This document shows positions 24,083-34,309 of a stretch of 64,000 nucleotides of DNA, in pieces. The stretch is taken from contig NC_081414.1 in the NCBI RefSeq assembly GCF_030272615.1, positions 814,222,569-814,286,568 of the forward strand. The letters are read 5' to 3'. The DNA is from Cryptomeria japonica. Its lineage: Eukaryota > Streptophyta > Pinopsida > Cupressales > Cupressaceae. Made by a program: the position numbers and the translations under genes. A model generated the notes under the pieces. It saw only the letters and a program-made list of their open reading frames with translations. It did not search any database and was not told the origin of the DNA. The first letter of the stretch is position 1; each line of letters starts with the position of its first letter.

Positions 24083-25311
24083 TTTAATTGTGCTCTAGGT
24101 ACCATGTGTTTAGATGAAATTTGACTGAAAAGAGAATCCTCATTCATCTCCATCAAATTTCTCATGATAGAAGAAAAAATTGTACCTTGACTAGTACTAA
24201 TTTATTCCGTTACTTCAGTTGCATCATCTTCAACATCAACGGGATCTTCCTCAACATCAACAGGTTGCTCTTGATTACGTTTTGTATGACCTTTTTCTGA
24301 ATCATCCCTTATACGATTTTTTTTTTTGCTCTATTTCTTTTAATCCCCATTACACAAAGTATTGAAATTTGCTTTCCTAAAATCGCAAGTGAATACTCCT
24401 TAAGAAAAAAATCAACTCCTTTGCAAAAAATCACCTCCTCGATAAAAAAATCACCTCCTTCCTTGAAAAAAATCAACTTCCTAGAAAAAAATTGAATATT
24501 TTATGAATTGTTTTTTGTTTTTTGTTTTAAAAAAATTAAAAAATCACCTTATTAATATATGAGGGAAAGGGTGGGGAAGCAAGTGGTCACTTCCCCATGC
24601 AACTACTCATGGAGGGTTTCGTCGCTTGGGGGACTCGACTCAGCTGAGGTTGCCTATGTGGCATCTCACATGACAAACTACTCAACAAAACCCCTCCAAT
24701 TTCCAAAACTTTCAAGTTCTACTAAGAATTTGACCATCAAAATTTATTTTAAAAACACAACTAAAAATACCCTTTTTGAGAGCTCAGAGTGAGGAACATT
24801 GACATATAATTTTTATATAATTTTAATTAGAATTAGTATACTAAAACTACAAAATACTACAGGTAGGTATATTAACATTCGAGAAGACTTTGACTCGAAA
24901 AAACAAAAAAAATAGTAAATCATATCAGAAATTTTTTAAAATTATATATAACACTAGAGGAGAGAGTCCTCTTCAAGAATATATAATTTTTTGGGGGATT
25001 GCTATAGTTTTGATGGGGGAAATTTGGTGGGAGACAAAAAAATGTCGATTTCGTGAAACTTCGACTTTGAATTGTTATAACGGTGAAAATATACATCGAA
25101 ATCAGATTTTTTTTTTTTTGCACTGGCTCTGGATGTCATCTAAAACATATTTCAAAATTAGAGGAAAACAAGATTATTTACATATAGTTTTGTGGTGGGA
25201 GGTGAAACCCCTGATTTGCAGCATTTTTCAATAATTGAAAAAATGACTTTAATAATTAAAAATATATATCAATTCTTGTTCCAATGTTTAAAAAAAAATA
25301 ATAGGCATAAA
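24083..25311. other. No gene recognised
   Basis: AT-rich sequence with poly-T and poly-A runs. A small inverted repeat (GGGGAAG ... CTTCCCC) sits at about 24,572-24,595. The end of the DNA transposon must lie here if it is preserved, but no terminal repeat could be matched. Confidence 0.4.
24403..24495. repeat. Short tandem repeat (about 28-bp units)
   Basis: Three to four degenerate units of AAAAAATCACCTCCTT form, just outside the 5' end of the transposase reading region on the minus strand. Confidence 0.7.
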
Positions 25312-26351
25312 CTTCATCGAGTTTTACACATTTCATTAGTTTACATCATATTCAAATACGAAATAGAAATATCACTTTGTGCCATTGAAGTTGAATTGTT
25401 TTGTTGTTGTTAGCCTTTTCCTTTATAAAAGTGAGACACAAGTTTGTATTTTTACCCAGCCTAGAGTGCACTGCTCATCACAAAAGGACATTCACTGACT
25501 ACATAGAAATCCATACTACAATATGGAGAAGTGTTAAATTGCAAAAGATAGCATCTCCTATGCCTGAGTACAGTTTCAGTTAAGCTCAATACCAGAGGAC
25601 TAAATCCTCTTACATAAACCCAATTCGATCTCCAATGATCGACCAAATCTTCTGTTTGAATGATATTACATTATTCGCACATTACATCCCTTTTCCCATT
25701 CCTATGATGATCTACAATGAGATCTTACATCTATATATACAAACCCTCAACCACAAACAATTAGGTCGACCACCAGATAATAAACCAATTACATAATTAC
25801 AAACCATGTTGGCCTTAGACTAAACAAATAATATCCAACACATAAGGCATATCAGAAACACATCGAGAGGTCCAAACCACACGTTACATTAAATTCGGTC
25901 CATAACCTAGATTAACCGAGACCCAGTATAGGTCCACACACTACAACAATGATCTACATTCGTTGTCTCGAACATGATCACCATCAGCATCCTGAAACTC
26001 CACCATAAACTTCACCAACACCACTTATGCAATTCATCAAAGATCTTCATCAAAATCTCTGCCGGTGAAACCCTCGTCGGAACCAGAAACCAAGCTTCTA
26101 AGCAAACAGGATAACATCTAATCACCAAACCAAAACCAACTTACTGAATATGAGCATGAGTATCATGAATAGGCCAATTCTATAACCAAATCATACTGGA
26201 GTCTACCAGATCATGCCAGATCCAAATCAAATAGAAACCACTCAACCTACCAGGACCAAAAGGGTGTCGAGAAAGCATCCAAACAACTAGTATTGACGTC
26301 AATGACAAAACATCAATGTAACACACAATCAATTCCACCAAATGACCAACA
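25312..26351 (-). repeat. LTR region of the Copia relic, copy 1
   Basis: Begins (plus strand) TCATCGAGTTTTACAC and ends ACCAACA. Bases 25,312-26,252 recur at 28,589-29,505 with roughly 8% divergence and some small length changes. The LTR terminus near 26,320-26,351 (CAATGACAAAAC ... CCAACA) resembles the LTR terminus of the nested element at 8,390-8,445. Confidence 0.85.
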
Positions 26352-26366
26352 ATCTCCCCCATTGGC
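26352..26366 (-). promoter_or_regulatory. Polypurine tract of the Copia relic
   Basis: Minus strand CCAATGGGGGAGAT directly before TGTTGG. It is almost identical to the PPT of the nested element at 8,446-8,460. Confidence 0.85.
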
Positions 26367-26858
26367 ATTGATGGAAATACTAGATGTGAAAAACATCTAA
26401 GTACCAAGAAATGTCAAACAAGTCTCCCCCAATGGAAGACGACCAAAAATCTCCCGCTCAAAGATATAATAATGAGGTTTTGAAACAAGGACCAAACTCC
26501 CCCTGTGAATAATATCTCTGTAAATCTTTGAATCATACATATATCTCTCCCCCTATCAATATCTCTCCCTTTTTCTTTTTCCTTTTCACTTTCTTTTTCA
26601 CATCAATATCTCTCCCTCTTTGATATCAATGCCAAAAATATGACAAAAATATCAAAGCAAAAACATAAACCATTGAATCACAAAGTTGAGTACTCCCCCC
26701 ACATCAATGTCAGAATGAATAGTATCTCTGATAATGCATACCAGACTGATGCCAAACCACATCAATCAAGTCTCTATCAGAAGGGCAAGAACTCCCAATT
26801 TGTCTCTCAGGTACTCAAACGATTCCTTAGGCAAAGGTTTAGTGAAAATATTTGCAAT

Positions 26859-28588
26859 CTACTCTTTAGTGTTCACATAAACCAGTCTAATTTCATTTGC
26901 TTCCACCTTTTCCTTCAAAAAGTTATACTTAATAGATATGTTCTTTGTCTTAGAATGAAATACCGAATTATTTGATATATCAATAGCAACAGAGTTATCA
27001 CAGTGAATAACTACTGGTGCATCACAATCCACCTTATATCCTTCAACATTTGCTTCATCCATAAAACTTGTGTACAGTTAGTAGAAGCAACAACATACTC
27101 AGCTTTAGTAGTAGATAAAGAAGTACACGATTGTTTCTTGATGATCCATGAAACCAACTTCTTTCCAAGAAAGGAAGCTCCACTGGAAGTACTTTTCCGG
27201 TCATCAACATCTCTAGCCCAATCAGCATTTGTATATGCACACAAAGTAAAGTTATCATCCTTAGGGTACCACAAAACATATTTTGATGTACCTTTCAAGT
27301 ATCTAAAAATCCTTTTCACTGCAATCCCATGATTTTCTCTAGGATCACTCTGAAATCTTAAAACAATACAAACAACATTCATTATGTCAGGCCTAGCCCG
27401 AGTCAAATAAAGCAGACCTCCAATCATAGCTTTGCATCTTGTAGGATTTACCGGTGCAGAAACATCTTTTCTTGTCAATTTCTCACTTGTAACCATAGGA
27501 GTACTTACCAGTTTAGAATCTCACATACCAAATTTCTTCAACAATTCCTTAGCACACTTAGTTTGACATACAAAAATACCTTTGTTAGTTTGAGTAATCT
27601 GTAAACCTAAGAAGAATTTCATCTCACCACTCATAGACATCTCAAATTCTTTCTCCATATTCGTAGAAAATTTTATGCATAACTTATCTTCACCTCCAAA
27701 AATAATGTCATCAACAAATACTTCAATAATCAGTATATCATCATCAGTGATTTTATAATATAAATTACTATCAGCACTACCGTTAGTAAAACCAAGCTTC
27801 AAAAGATATTTATCCAACCTTGCATACCAAGCTCTGTGTGCTTGATTCAATCCATATAAAATTGTCCTTAACCCGCAAATCATGTTTGTATCATCTGATA
27901 GTGAAAAACCATTAGATTTCTCAATATGAACTTCCCCATAAAGATCCCCATTCAAAAATTCACATTTAACATCCATCTGATAAACCTTGTAGTTTTTATA
28001 AGCAGCATAGGCAAGAAATAATCTTATAGCTTCAATCCTAGCTACAGGTGCAAAAGTCTCTCAATAATCAATTCCTTCCTTCTGAGAATATCCTTTACAA
28101 ACCAATCTAGCCTTATTTCTTATAACTTGACCATCCTCAATCAATTTATTTTTAAGAATCCATTTAGTTCCAATAAGATTCTTCTTTTTAGGTCGGGGAA
28201 CCAAAGTCCATGTGTTATTTTTCTCAATCTAATCTAATTTTTCTTCCATAACTTTCAGCCAATATTCATCTTTACATGCCTCAATTACTGATACCGGTTC
28301 AACTTGTGAAATTAAATATACCTCATTAGTTTCTAGTCTTCTTCTTGTCATTACTCCATTATTCTTATCCCCAATGATATGATCTTCTGAATGATTCAAT
28401 CTCACATATGTAAGACTCCTCTGGCTCTTCGTTCCTCTTCCCTGTTCTTCAGTTACCATATAATTCTCTGATACTATCGGAGTAACTGGTTCAACACTCT
28501 GTTCCGCTAAAGGTGCTACTGGTTCAAATATAATCATTTCCACTGTTGATTCATTCTCATAAATTCTGATTTGACTTCTCTTCAACTC
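26859..28588 (-). pseudogene. Copia reverse transcriptase and RNase H (fossil)
   Basis: The linker and RT start (28,588 to about 27,980) include EACKDEYWLKVMEEKLD. The RT body (about 28,200-27,520) has MDVKCEFLNGDLYGEVHI, GLNQAHRAWYARLDKYL, DDILIIEVFVDDIIFG and MKFFLGLQI. The RNase H part (about 27,500-26,860) has GGLLYLTRARPDIM, YTNADWARDVDDRKSTSS, SLSTTKAEYVVAST and a final part with HCDNSVAIDISNN. These are standard plant Copia motifs. The fossil has a few breaks. The 26,367-26,858 stretch is 3' untranslated sequence with CT-rich blocks. Confidence 0.92.
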
Positions 28589-29505
28589 ATCGAGTTTTAC
28601 ACATTTCATTAGTTTACATCATCTTCAAATACCAAATAGAAATATCACTTTTGTACCATTGAAGTTGCATTGTTTTGTTGTTGTTAGCCTTTTCCTTTAT
28701 AAAAGTGAGACACAAGTTTGTACTTTTACCCATCCTAGAGCGCACTTTTCATCACAAAAGGAGCCTCACTGACTACATAGAAATCCATACTACAATCCAG
28801 AGAAGTGTTGAACTGCAAAAGATAGCATCTCCTATGCCTGAGTACAGTTCCGGTTAAGCTTAATACCGAAGGACTAAATCCTCTTACATAAAACCAATTT
28901 GATCTTCAATGCCTGACCAAATCCTCTGTCTGAATGATATTACATTATTCGCACATTACATCCATTTTCCCATTCCTATGATGATCTATAATGAGATCTT
29001 ACATCTATATACAAACCCTCGACCATAAACGATTAGGTCGGCCACTAGATAATAAACCAATTACATAATTATAGACCATGTTGGCCTTAGACCAAACAAA
29101 AAATATCCAACACATAAGACATCTCAAAAACAAATCGAGAGGTCCAAACCACATGTTACATTAAAGTCGGTCTATAACCTAGATCAACTGGGAACCAGTA
29201 TAGGTCCACACGCTACAACAATGATCTCCATCCGCCAAGTCTCGAATATGATCACCATCAACATTCTAAAACTCCACCAAAAACTACACTAACACCACTT
29301 ATGCAATTCATCAAAGATCTTCATCAAAAGCTTTGCTGGTGAAACCCTCACCGGAACTAAAAACCAAGATTCTAGACCAAAACCAACTTATTGAATATGA
29401 GCATGAGTATCATGAATAGGACAATTCCATAACCAAATAATATTGGAGCCTACCGTATCATGCCGGATCCAAATCAACCAGAAACCACTCAACCTACCAG
29501 GACCA
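28589..29505 (-). repeat. Second copy of the Copia LTR region, abutting a truncated U6 gene
   Basis: Same orientation and content as 25,312-26,252. Its left edge joins the Copia RT linker in mid-sequence and its right edge joins the truncated U6 snRNA at 29,503-29,505, sharing the three bases CCA. No primer-binding site lies between it and the Copia interior, so it does not look like an ordinary 5' LTR. Confidence 0.8.
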
Positions 29506-29556
29506 TGCTAATCTTCTTTGTATCGTTCCAATTTTATCGAATGTCACCGAAGAGAC
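29503..29556 (-). ncRNA. U6: U6 spliceosomal snRNA gene, 5' half only (nt 1-54)
   Basis: On the minus strand the sequence starts GTCTCTTCGGTGACATTCGA and continues TAAAATTGGAACGATACAAA then GAAGATTAGCATGG. Compared with the conserved plant U6 start (GTCCCTTCGGGGACATCCGA ...) it has about four substitutions in 54 nt, one of them in the ACAGAGA box, which reads ACAAAGA. The 3' half (CCCTGCGCAAGGATGAC and on) is absent and replaced by Copia LTR sequence. U6 pairs with the 5' splice site and U2 in the spliceosome; this copy cannot do so. Unlike reverse-transcribed U6 pseudogenes it keeps upstream promoter elements. Confidence 0.88.
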
Positions 29557-29575
29557 ATTTTAATATTATTAGCTC

Positions 29576-29621
29576 TATAAATTTAAAGTCTCTTATTTAA
29601 TAGTTGTACGAAATGTGGGAG
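29576..29621 (-). promoter_or_regulatory. U6-type Pol III promoter: upstream sequence element and TATA box
   Basis: On the minus strand CTCCCACATTTCG (29,621-29,609) resembles the plant upstream sequence element RTCCCACATCG with a small internal expansion. TTTATAG (29,581-29,575) is the TATA box, about 20-25 bases before the U6 start. The USE-TATA gap of about 27 bp is close to the short spacing (about 23-26 bp) known for Pol III-type plant snRNA genes rather than the longer Pol II spacing. Confidence 0.72.
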
Positions 29622-29759
29622 TAAAGTAACAACCCCCTCGCGCAACGGGTACAGATGTGGCTCAAACTTAACCTGCGTAAGGCAAAAACAATTTGAAATA
29701 TTACGACATCGAGACAATTTCAAGAATAATTAGATAACCAACTAGATGCTGTCAAATTC

Positions 29760-30140
29760 TTGGAATGCCCACTGATTTTGGGCTTTAAATTCGTCGGTTT
29801 AAGGCGGCCAAATTGCCCGCAGTTTCAGTGTCTACTGTATATCAAAACTGCTGGTACACTTTTCAGCTTAGTAGAAAACTTTTTCTTACATCGATTCAAA
29901 CATTTTATCTGCGAAAGAACCATGTTTCCAAAGCGTGTTGTGTTCATTGTATTACGGAACCAGTGTTTTGACCATTACTGTTATGAGCCAATGGAATCAA
30001 GCGTCGACACATGTGGCAGATGTGGGATTTTGTTTGTTAGCCATGGTTTCTTCTTAGATGTTGTGAGATTAAGAAAGAAAGTTTCTTTTATAGTTCACAA
30101 TGTCCAGCCGTCTGTATATGAGTTTATAGATGGTTTATAG
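29760..30140 (+). CDS. Open frame of 126 residues, unknown, low support
   Basis: Open from MECPLILGFKFVGL to YEFIDGL. It is rich in Cys, Phe and His, without a recognisable domain, and lies upstream of the U6 promoter on the opposite strand. It contains CPQFQC and CGRCG-like pairs, but spacing does not match a known zinc finger. Its G+C is higher than the flanking sequence. It may be a chance frame or part of an unrecognised exon. Confidence 0.2.
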   Translation: MECPLILGFKFVGLRRPNCPQFQCLLYIKTAGTLFSLVENFFLHRFKHFICERTMFPKRVVFIVLRNQCFDHYCYEPMESSVDTCGRCGILFVSHGFFLDVVRLRKKVSFIVHNVQPSVYEFIDGL

Positions 30141-31136
30141 CAAAATAGGACTACCCTTGTATGAGGTACTTAACTGTGCTACAAACAAGGCATGCATACT
30201 TTACCCCCTTATTTCAAAATCACATTTCTTATTAGGGAGACAAGATTTTAATTTGTCTTCACCATAACTTCTGATGATTGAAGAAGTACCTTGCAAATGT
30301 AGAAACTTTGTAATATGTTGAAAAATATCTTATTATGTTTGTGATTGACTTTGTATATGCTCGGATTTAGTCCTCTTATCCCGTGTGTCCTTGAGGATAA
30401 GAACTTCATGTTATGTTCTTTGAACATGTTGTTTTATGTTGTAGATGTTCTTTCAGTGATAGTTATGTTTTGTAAGTGTCTTGGTTCATTCTTTCAGTCC
30501 CCCATTTCTATATACATATTTATATTGGAAAGTCAAAATATAGAGTGGACTTTATCCGCTATAAATAATATTCAATACAAGCAAACAAAGCTATGCCTCA
30601 TTTTCAATATGTGGACAATTATGATTATGTTCTTAGAAAAGAAAAATAATAATTCTACTATTTATAGCATGATTCTATAAAGTCAATTATAACTAAAAAG
30701 GAAGAAAGATGAATATGATTGTTAAAGTTATGTAGTTATACATCCAATATTTAATAGTAAATTTGTCCCATGATTGCATATTCATCTTTCTTCTTTTTTT
30801 TGTTTATCATACATATATTTTTTATTTTTTATTTTTGGAAACAATAGGATTATCTAGATATTGACATCTTTGCTCTTTTTAAGTAATTTATAACATGCTA
30901 AACATATATAGCTTAAATTAGGACTTGTTCTTTACTTAAACTGTCCCAACCTTGAGACAAAAGAAAAAACCAATCAATCAAAATCACTAATTCAATTGCT
31001 CTTATGAAATATTTGAACTTAGTAGATAGCATAACTAAAAATATATCATCATTCTCACCAATTAAATTACAAATAATTATAAAAAATTAAATTTTAATCA
31101 TTACTTTAATAAAGATAGAATAATCATTAGGCTATT
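30141..31136. other. No gene recognised
   Basis: AT-rich sequence with no domain, repeat unit or RNA gene that I can support. Confidence 0.4.
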
Positions 31137-31520
31137 GGTAGAGGTGTATGTAAGGGGGTGTGACATTGAGAAATTAAATGCCCAAAAAGTTGTTATTGTT
31201 CTACTCACATAATCATCTAATTGCAAACTTTCTCAATGCTTAGAGACATTCAGTGTTAGAATTCATTTGGTGGAGGAGATTCCTAAGCAAGGGGTGTCAT
31301 TGAGAACAACATTTGTGTAAGGGCAATTTTTCCCTTGAATAGACTATCAAAATATTTGATGAACAAATGTTTGTGTATAGCTCTAACATATGAGATGATT
31401 GATTGACCTTGCAATTAATACTTGATTTGTAAAAACATATTAATAGTTAGCCAATTTTTTGAAAAGAGTTTTTTTGTATCATTGAATTTGTAAAACAATT
31501 AGTATGACATATGATACCTG
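31137..31520 (+). pseudogene. Decayed copy of the exon and 3' flank found at 38.27-38.65 kb
   Basis: From AGAGGTGTATGTAAGGG through TTTGATGAACAAATGTTTGTG to beyond GCCAATTTTTTGA the sequence follows 38,278-38,640 in order, including the 3' flanking part. The match covers the region equivalent to EVYARERDFEKLNAPKAV, but stops and small length changes break the frame. CpG sites of the 38-kb copy appear as TG or CA here, as expected after methylation-driven decay. The extension into the flank favours a genomic duplication over a processed copy. Confidence 0.75.
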
Positions 31521-31832
31521 AAATTGATAATACAAAATGGTCCAAGCTTTGTACATCTCTCACCTTACATGATTATTATTCTAAAGGAACTTCATCATAC
31601 ACATGAATAAAATAGGATTTAACATGATTGCTAAATTAGGTAAGAAAACATACATTTCATATCGACTTTAATAATTTAATTTCAAATTAATATAAACTTA
31701 GATCAATTAATTGATAATGAAATAGAATAGTTGAAAATATAATATATATTAAAATTGATTAAATTTGTTTGGATTTACTTACAGTTTGATAAAATGTCAG
31801 TCTTGATTATTTTGTTGTTGAAAAATATTTAG

Positions 31833-31833
<1 letters not shown>

Positions 31834-31891
<58 letters not shown>
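31834..31891. repeat. (TC)n microsatellite
   Basis: About 29 uninterrupted TC dinucleotides. Confidence 0.98.
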
Positions 31892-31893
<2 letters not shown>

Positions 31894-32610
31894 TTCTACA
31901 AGTATCTCCCTTTCTCTTCCCATATATCTCTATTTCTTTCTCCATCTCTCTATCTCCCCCTTTCTAAATCTATCTCTACTTATTTGTCTCTCTCTACCAC
32001 TCTCTCTCACTCTCCCATCTATATCTCATTATATCTTTGTCTCTCTCTCACTTCATCTCACCATCTATATATCTTTGTCTCTCTCTCACTTTATCTCACC
32101 ATCTATATATCATTGTCTATCTCTCACTTCATCTCACCATCTATATATCTATCTCTCCCTCTACCTCTTTATATCTCTCTGTCTATTTGTCTCCCTCTTC
32201 TCCTCTCAATCAATCTTCATCTCTGCCTTTATCTTCTTCTATTTCCTACTATCTCTAGACATGTCTCCCTCTCTCTCCCTCTTCCTATATATCTATATCT
32301 ATATCTATATCTATATCTATATCTATATCTATTTTAATCTATCTCTATCTCTCCATATTTATTTAATTCTCCCTATATCCCCTTCTCATTATCTCTCCAT
32401 ATCTCTAGCCCTTATATCTCCCTATCTCTCTACCTCTCTCTCTCTATATATATATCACTTTATACCTCTATTTTTATCTCTCAATATTCTATAGATATAT
32501 TTCTCTTTAATCTATATCTATCCCCTCTCCCCTCTCCATATCCATCATCTCCTCCTTCTCCATCTCTATATTCCTCTTTATCTATATCTCTTTATACCTC
32601 TCTCTTGCCT
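31892..32610. repeat. Long impure pyrimidine tract with a (TATATC)n block
   Basis: Over 700 bp of TCTC, TATCTC and CCCTCT words follow the pure TC run, with a regular hexamer block at about 32,287-32,331. Long open frames in this tract are artefacts of the low-complexity composition. Confidence 0.92.
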
Positions 32611-32880
32611 CAATTAATTAAGAAATTTGATTTATGAATTCGAAAGATAAATGTCTCTAAATCATAGCATAACATGTCATAAAGATCAGATTTGAAATTA
32701 GACTTGAAAAATTATGCAACCCACAAGTTAATTTTAGAATTATAAATTAGGTTTTTTGTGAAATTAACCTCTAAATTTATGTAATTCAATTAAAAATGAG
32801 ATCTATGAGTGCAAATTTGAATTTTAAAATGCATAAGCAATCAAATCTGAGATCACAAATTAATAATTAAAGTGCAAGAA

Positions 32881-32896
32881 GTCGGGTTCACCAAAA
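32881..32896 (-). promoter_or_regulatory. Possible primer-binding site
   Basis: Minus strand TTTTGGTGAACCCGAC directly follows the LTR end at 32,897. TGG soon after the LTR fits a tRNA-primed site, but I cannot name the tRNA. Confidence 0.5.
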
Positions 32897-34056
32897 TGTA
32901 ATGGTCGAAAATTAGGGTTAAGGTTAAATTAAGATAATAAAACCACTAAATCACCTAATTAACCATTAAATTAGGGAGGAGAGGAATATAATAGATCTAT
33001 CCTTGAAAGACCAAGATTTTGATAAGATTCCAAGCTCCTTTGACAAGGTTTTATTCTCTTTGAATTGAATTGATTTCGATTGTTAAAGATTAGGGAAACA
33101 TAATGAACTATTGAAGCAATCTGATAGAAATAGTGAGCTATAGATGTCATACAAAGCCACCAACTTGGATCTGAGAAGAAGAAGATGTTTAGGATCTATT
33201 CCCAGAAGTTTGGCCTAATTTTTTGGCACCAAGTAGTATCAATTCCCCTTGGTCCTCCAAATTTCTCACGATTGAAAGTTGAACCTGTTCGTCTCTGCGA
33301 ATTCTGTCGATCCTCTTGAACGTAGCTCTGTACCTATTCCTAAACATAGTGAAAGGGGAAATATGTTGGGAATAGGGTTTTGCCTTCGGTCAAACCCCGA
33401 TTTTTTAATTGACCATGAAATTGAATTAAAAATGTAAATGAAATATTGTAGCAAAATAATTTCCTTTTGGAGGAAAGACTGAGAATGAATGAAACACTAA
33501 TGATATACCTTTAATGATATTTTATTTGTCTCCACCAAGGAATTAGGGTTTCATTTACATTGTCTTCATAAAACATAGAACATGAATGTCATCTCCAATG
33601 CTTGAATCTTGACTTCACTTCTATTTCAATGCTTGATAGAAGACTGATTGCTTGCTCACTTGAATGTCAAAATTCATATTAGGTTTGAAATGAGAGGGGT
33701 GGACCACCATTTATACTTGCTTGTTGAAAATCCGATTGAATTTCTGCAACTGGCCGACATGGGACTAGATTTCCCGCTCATGAAAGGTGATCATTAGAGG
33801 GGGCCAATTTGGGGCCTAATTAGGAGGCCCAGGGCATGGTATGTCTTCGTCTTGATTTGGGACCGGGGTGTGGTATGTCCTGGTCCTACAAATCAGGACT
33901 CCAAACTAGTGAAGAAGCCAAAACTGTGGTTAAAATGTAAGGTAAATGAGTGATGTGAGCAAAATCTATGTTGCAATCAATCCTTCGATGATGGAACACC
34001 AAAGTGAGGACTAAGTGAGGACAAAATTGTAGGTGAGTACAATTTAGGATGCTACA
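32897..34056 (-). repeat. LTR of a Tat-like gypsy element (TGTAGCATCC type)
   Basis: On the minus strand it begins TGTAGCATCCTAAATTG at 34,056 and ends CGACCATTACA at 32,897, 1,160 bp. A TATA-like AAGTATAAATGG lies near 33,715. The interior would lie to the left, but only about 280 bp of plausible leader remains before the microsatellite tract. No partner LTR is visible, so it is a truncated 5' end or remnant. Confidence 0.72.
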
Positions 34057-34293
34057 GATTCATTTATCATTTGGCTAGTTTCCTTGAGGATATTCATATT
34101 GTAAGATGTATTAATAGGGGGATATAAAAAGTATTGCAAAGTGATAAGTTAAAACTTTCATCATTAAGTTTACCTACACCATTCCCAACAAGTTGGACCT
34201 TTCATTGCATTTTTGTTATTTGATATTTTGAAAGTGACTATTTTTGTCTAAATTATTTTTACTTTTGAGATAGTGTTATTGGCTTATGTATTC

Positions 34294-34309
34294 AACATTG
34301 GGATTTCAT
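34294..34309. repeat. Left target-site duplication of the 34.3-36.2 kb retroposon
   Basis: AACATTGGGATTTCAT, identical to 36,156-36,171. Confidence 0.88.

Larger units (their letters stand above)
25312..28588 (-). mobile_element. Ty1/Copia relic: 3' LTR region, RNase H, RT and linker
   Basis: On the minus strand the relic runs from the integrase-RT linker (28,588) through RT and RNase H to a polypurine tract and LTR. Gag, protease, integrase and a genuine 5' LTR are absent. It is broken in several places. The LTR probably spans about 25,407-26,351 (TGTTGG start on the minus strand). A further 95 bp to its left (25,312-25,406) is shared with the second copy at 28,589, so the exact LTR edge is uncertain. 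Confidence 0.85.

Noticed and set aside
24920-25583. Several short frames on both strands
   Set aside because: AT-rich chance frames overlapping poly-A/T runs or the Copia LTR copy; no support.
28589-29505. Interpretation as the regular 5' LTR of the Copia relic
   Set aside because: The inner edge joins the integrase-RT linker directly, with no primer site, gag or integrase, and similarity runs past the expected LTR end.
31984-32494. Three overlapping open frames of 73-139 residues in the pyrimidine tract
   Set aside because: They consist of Ser/Leu/Ile/Tyr repeats dictated by TCTC and TATC composition; no domain and no codon signal.
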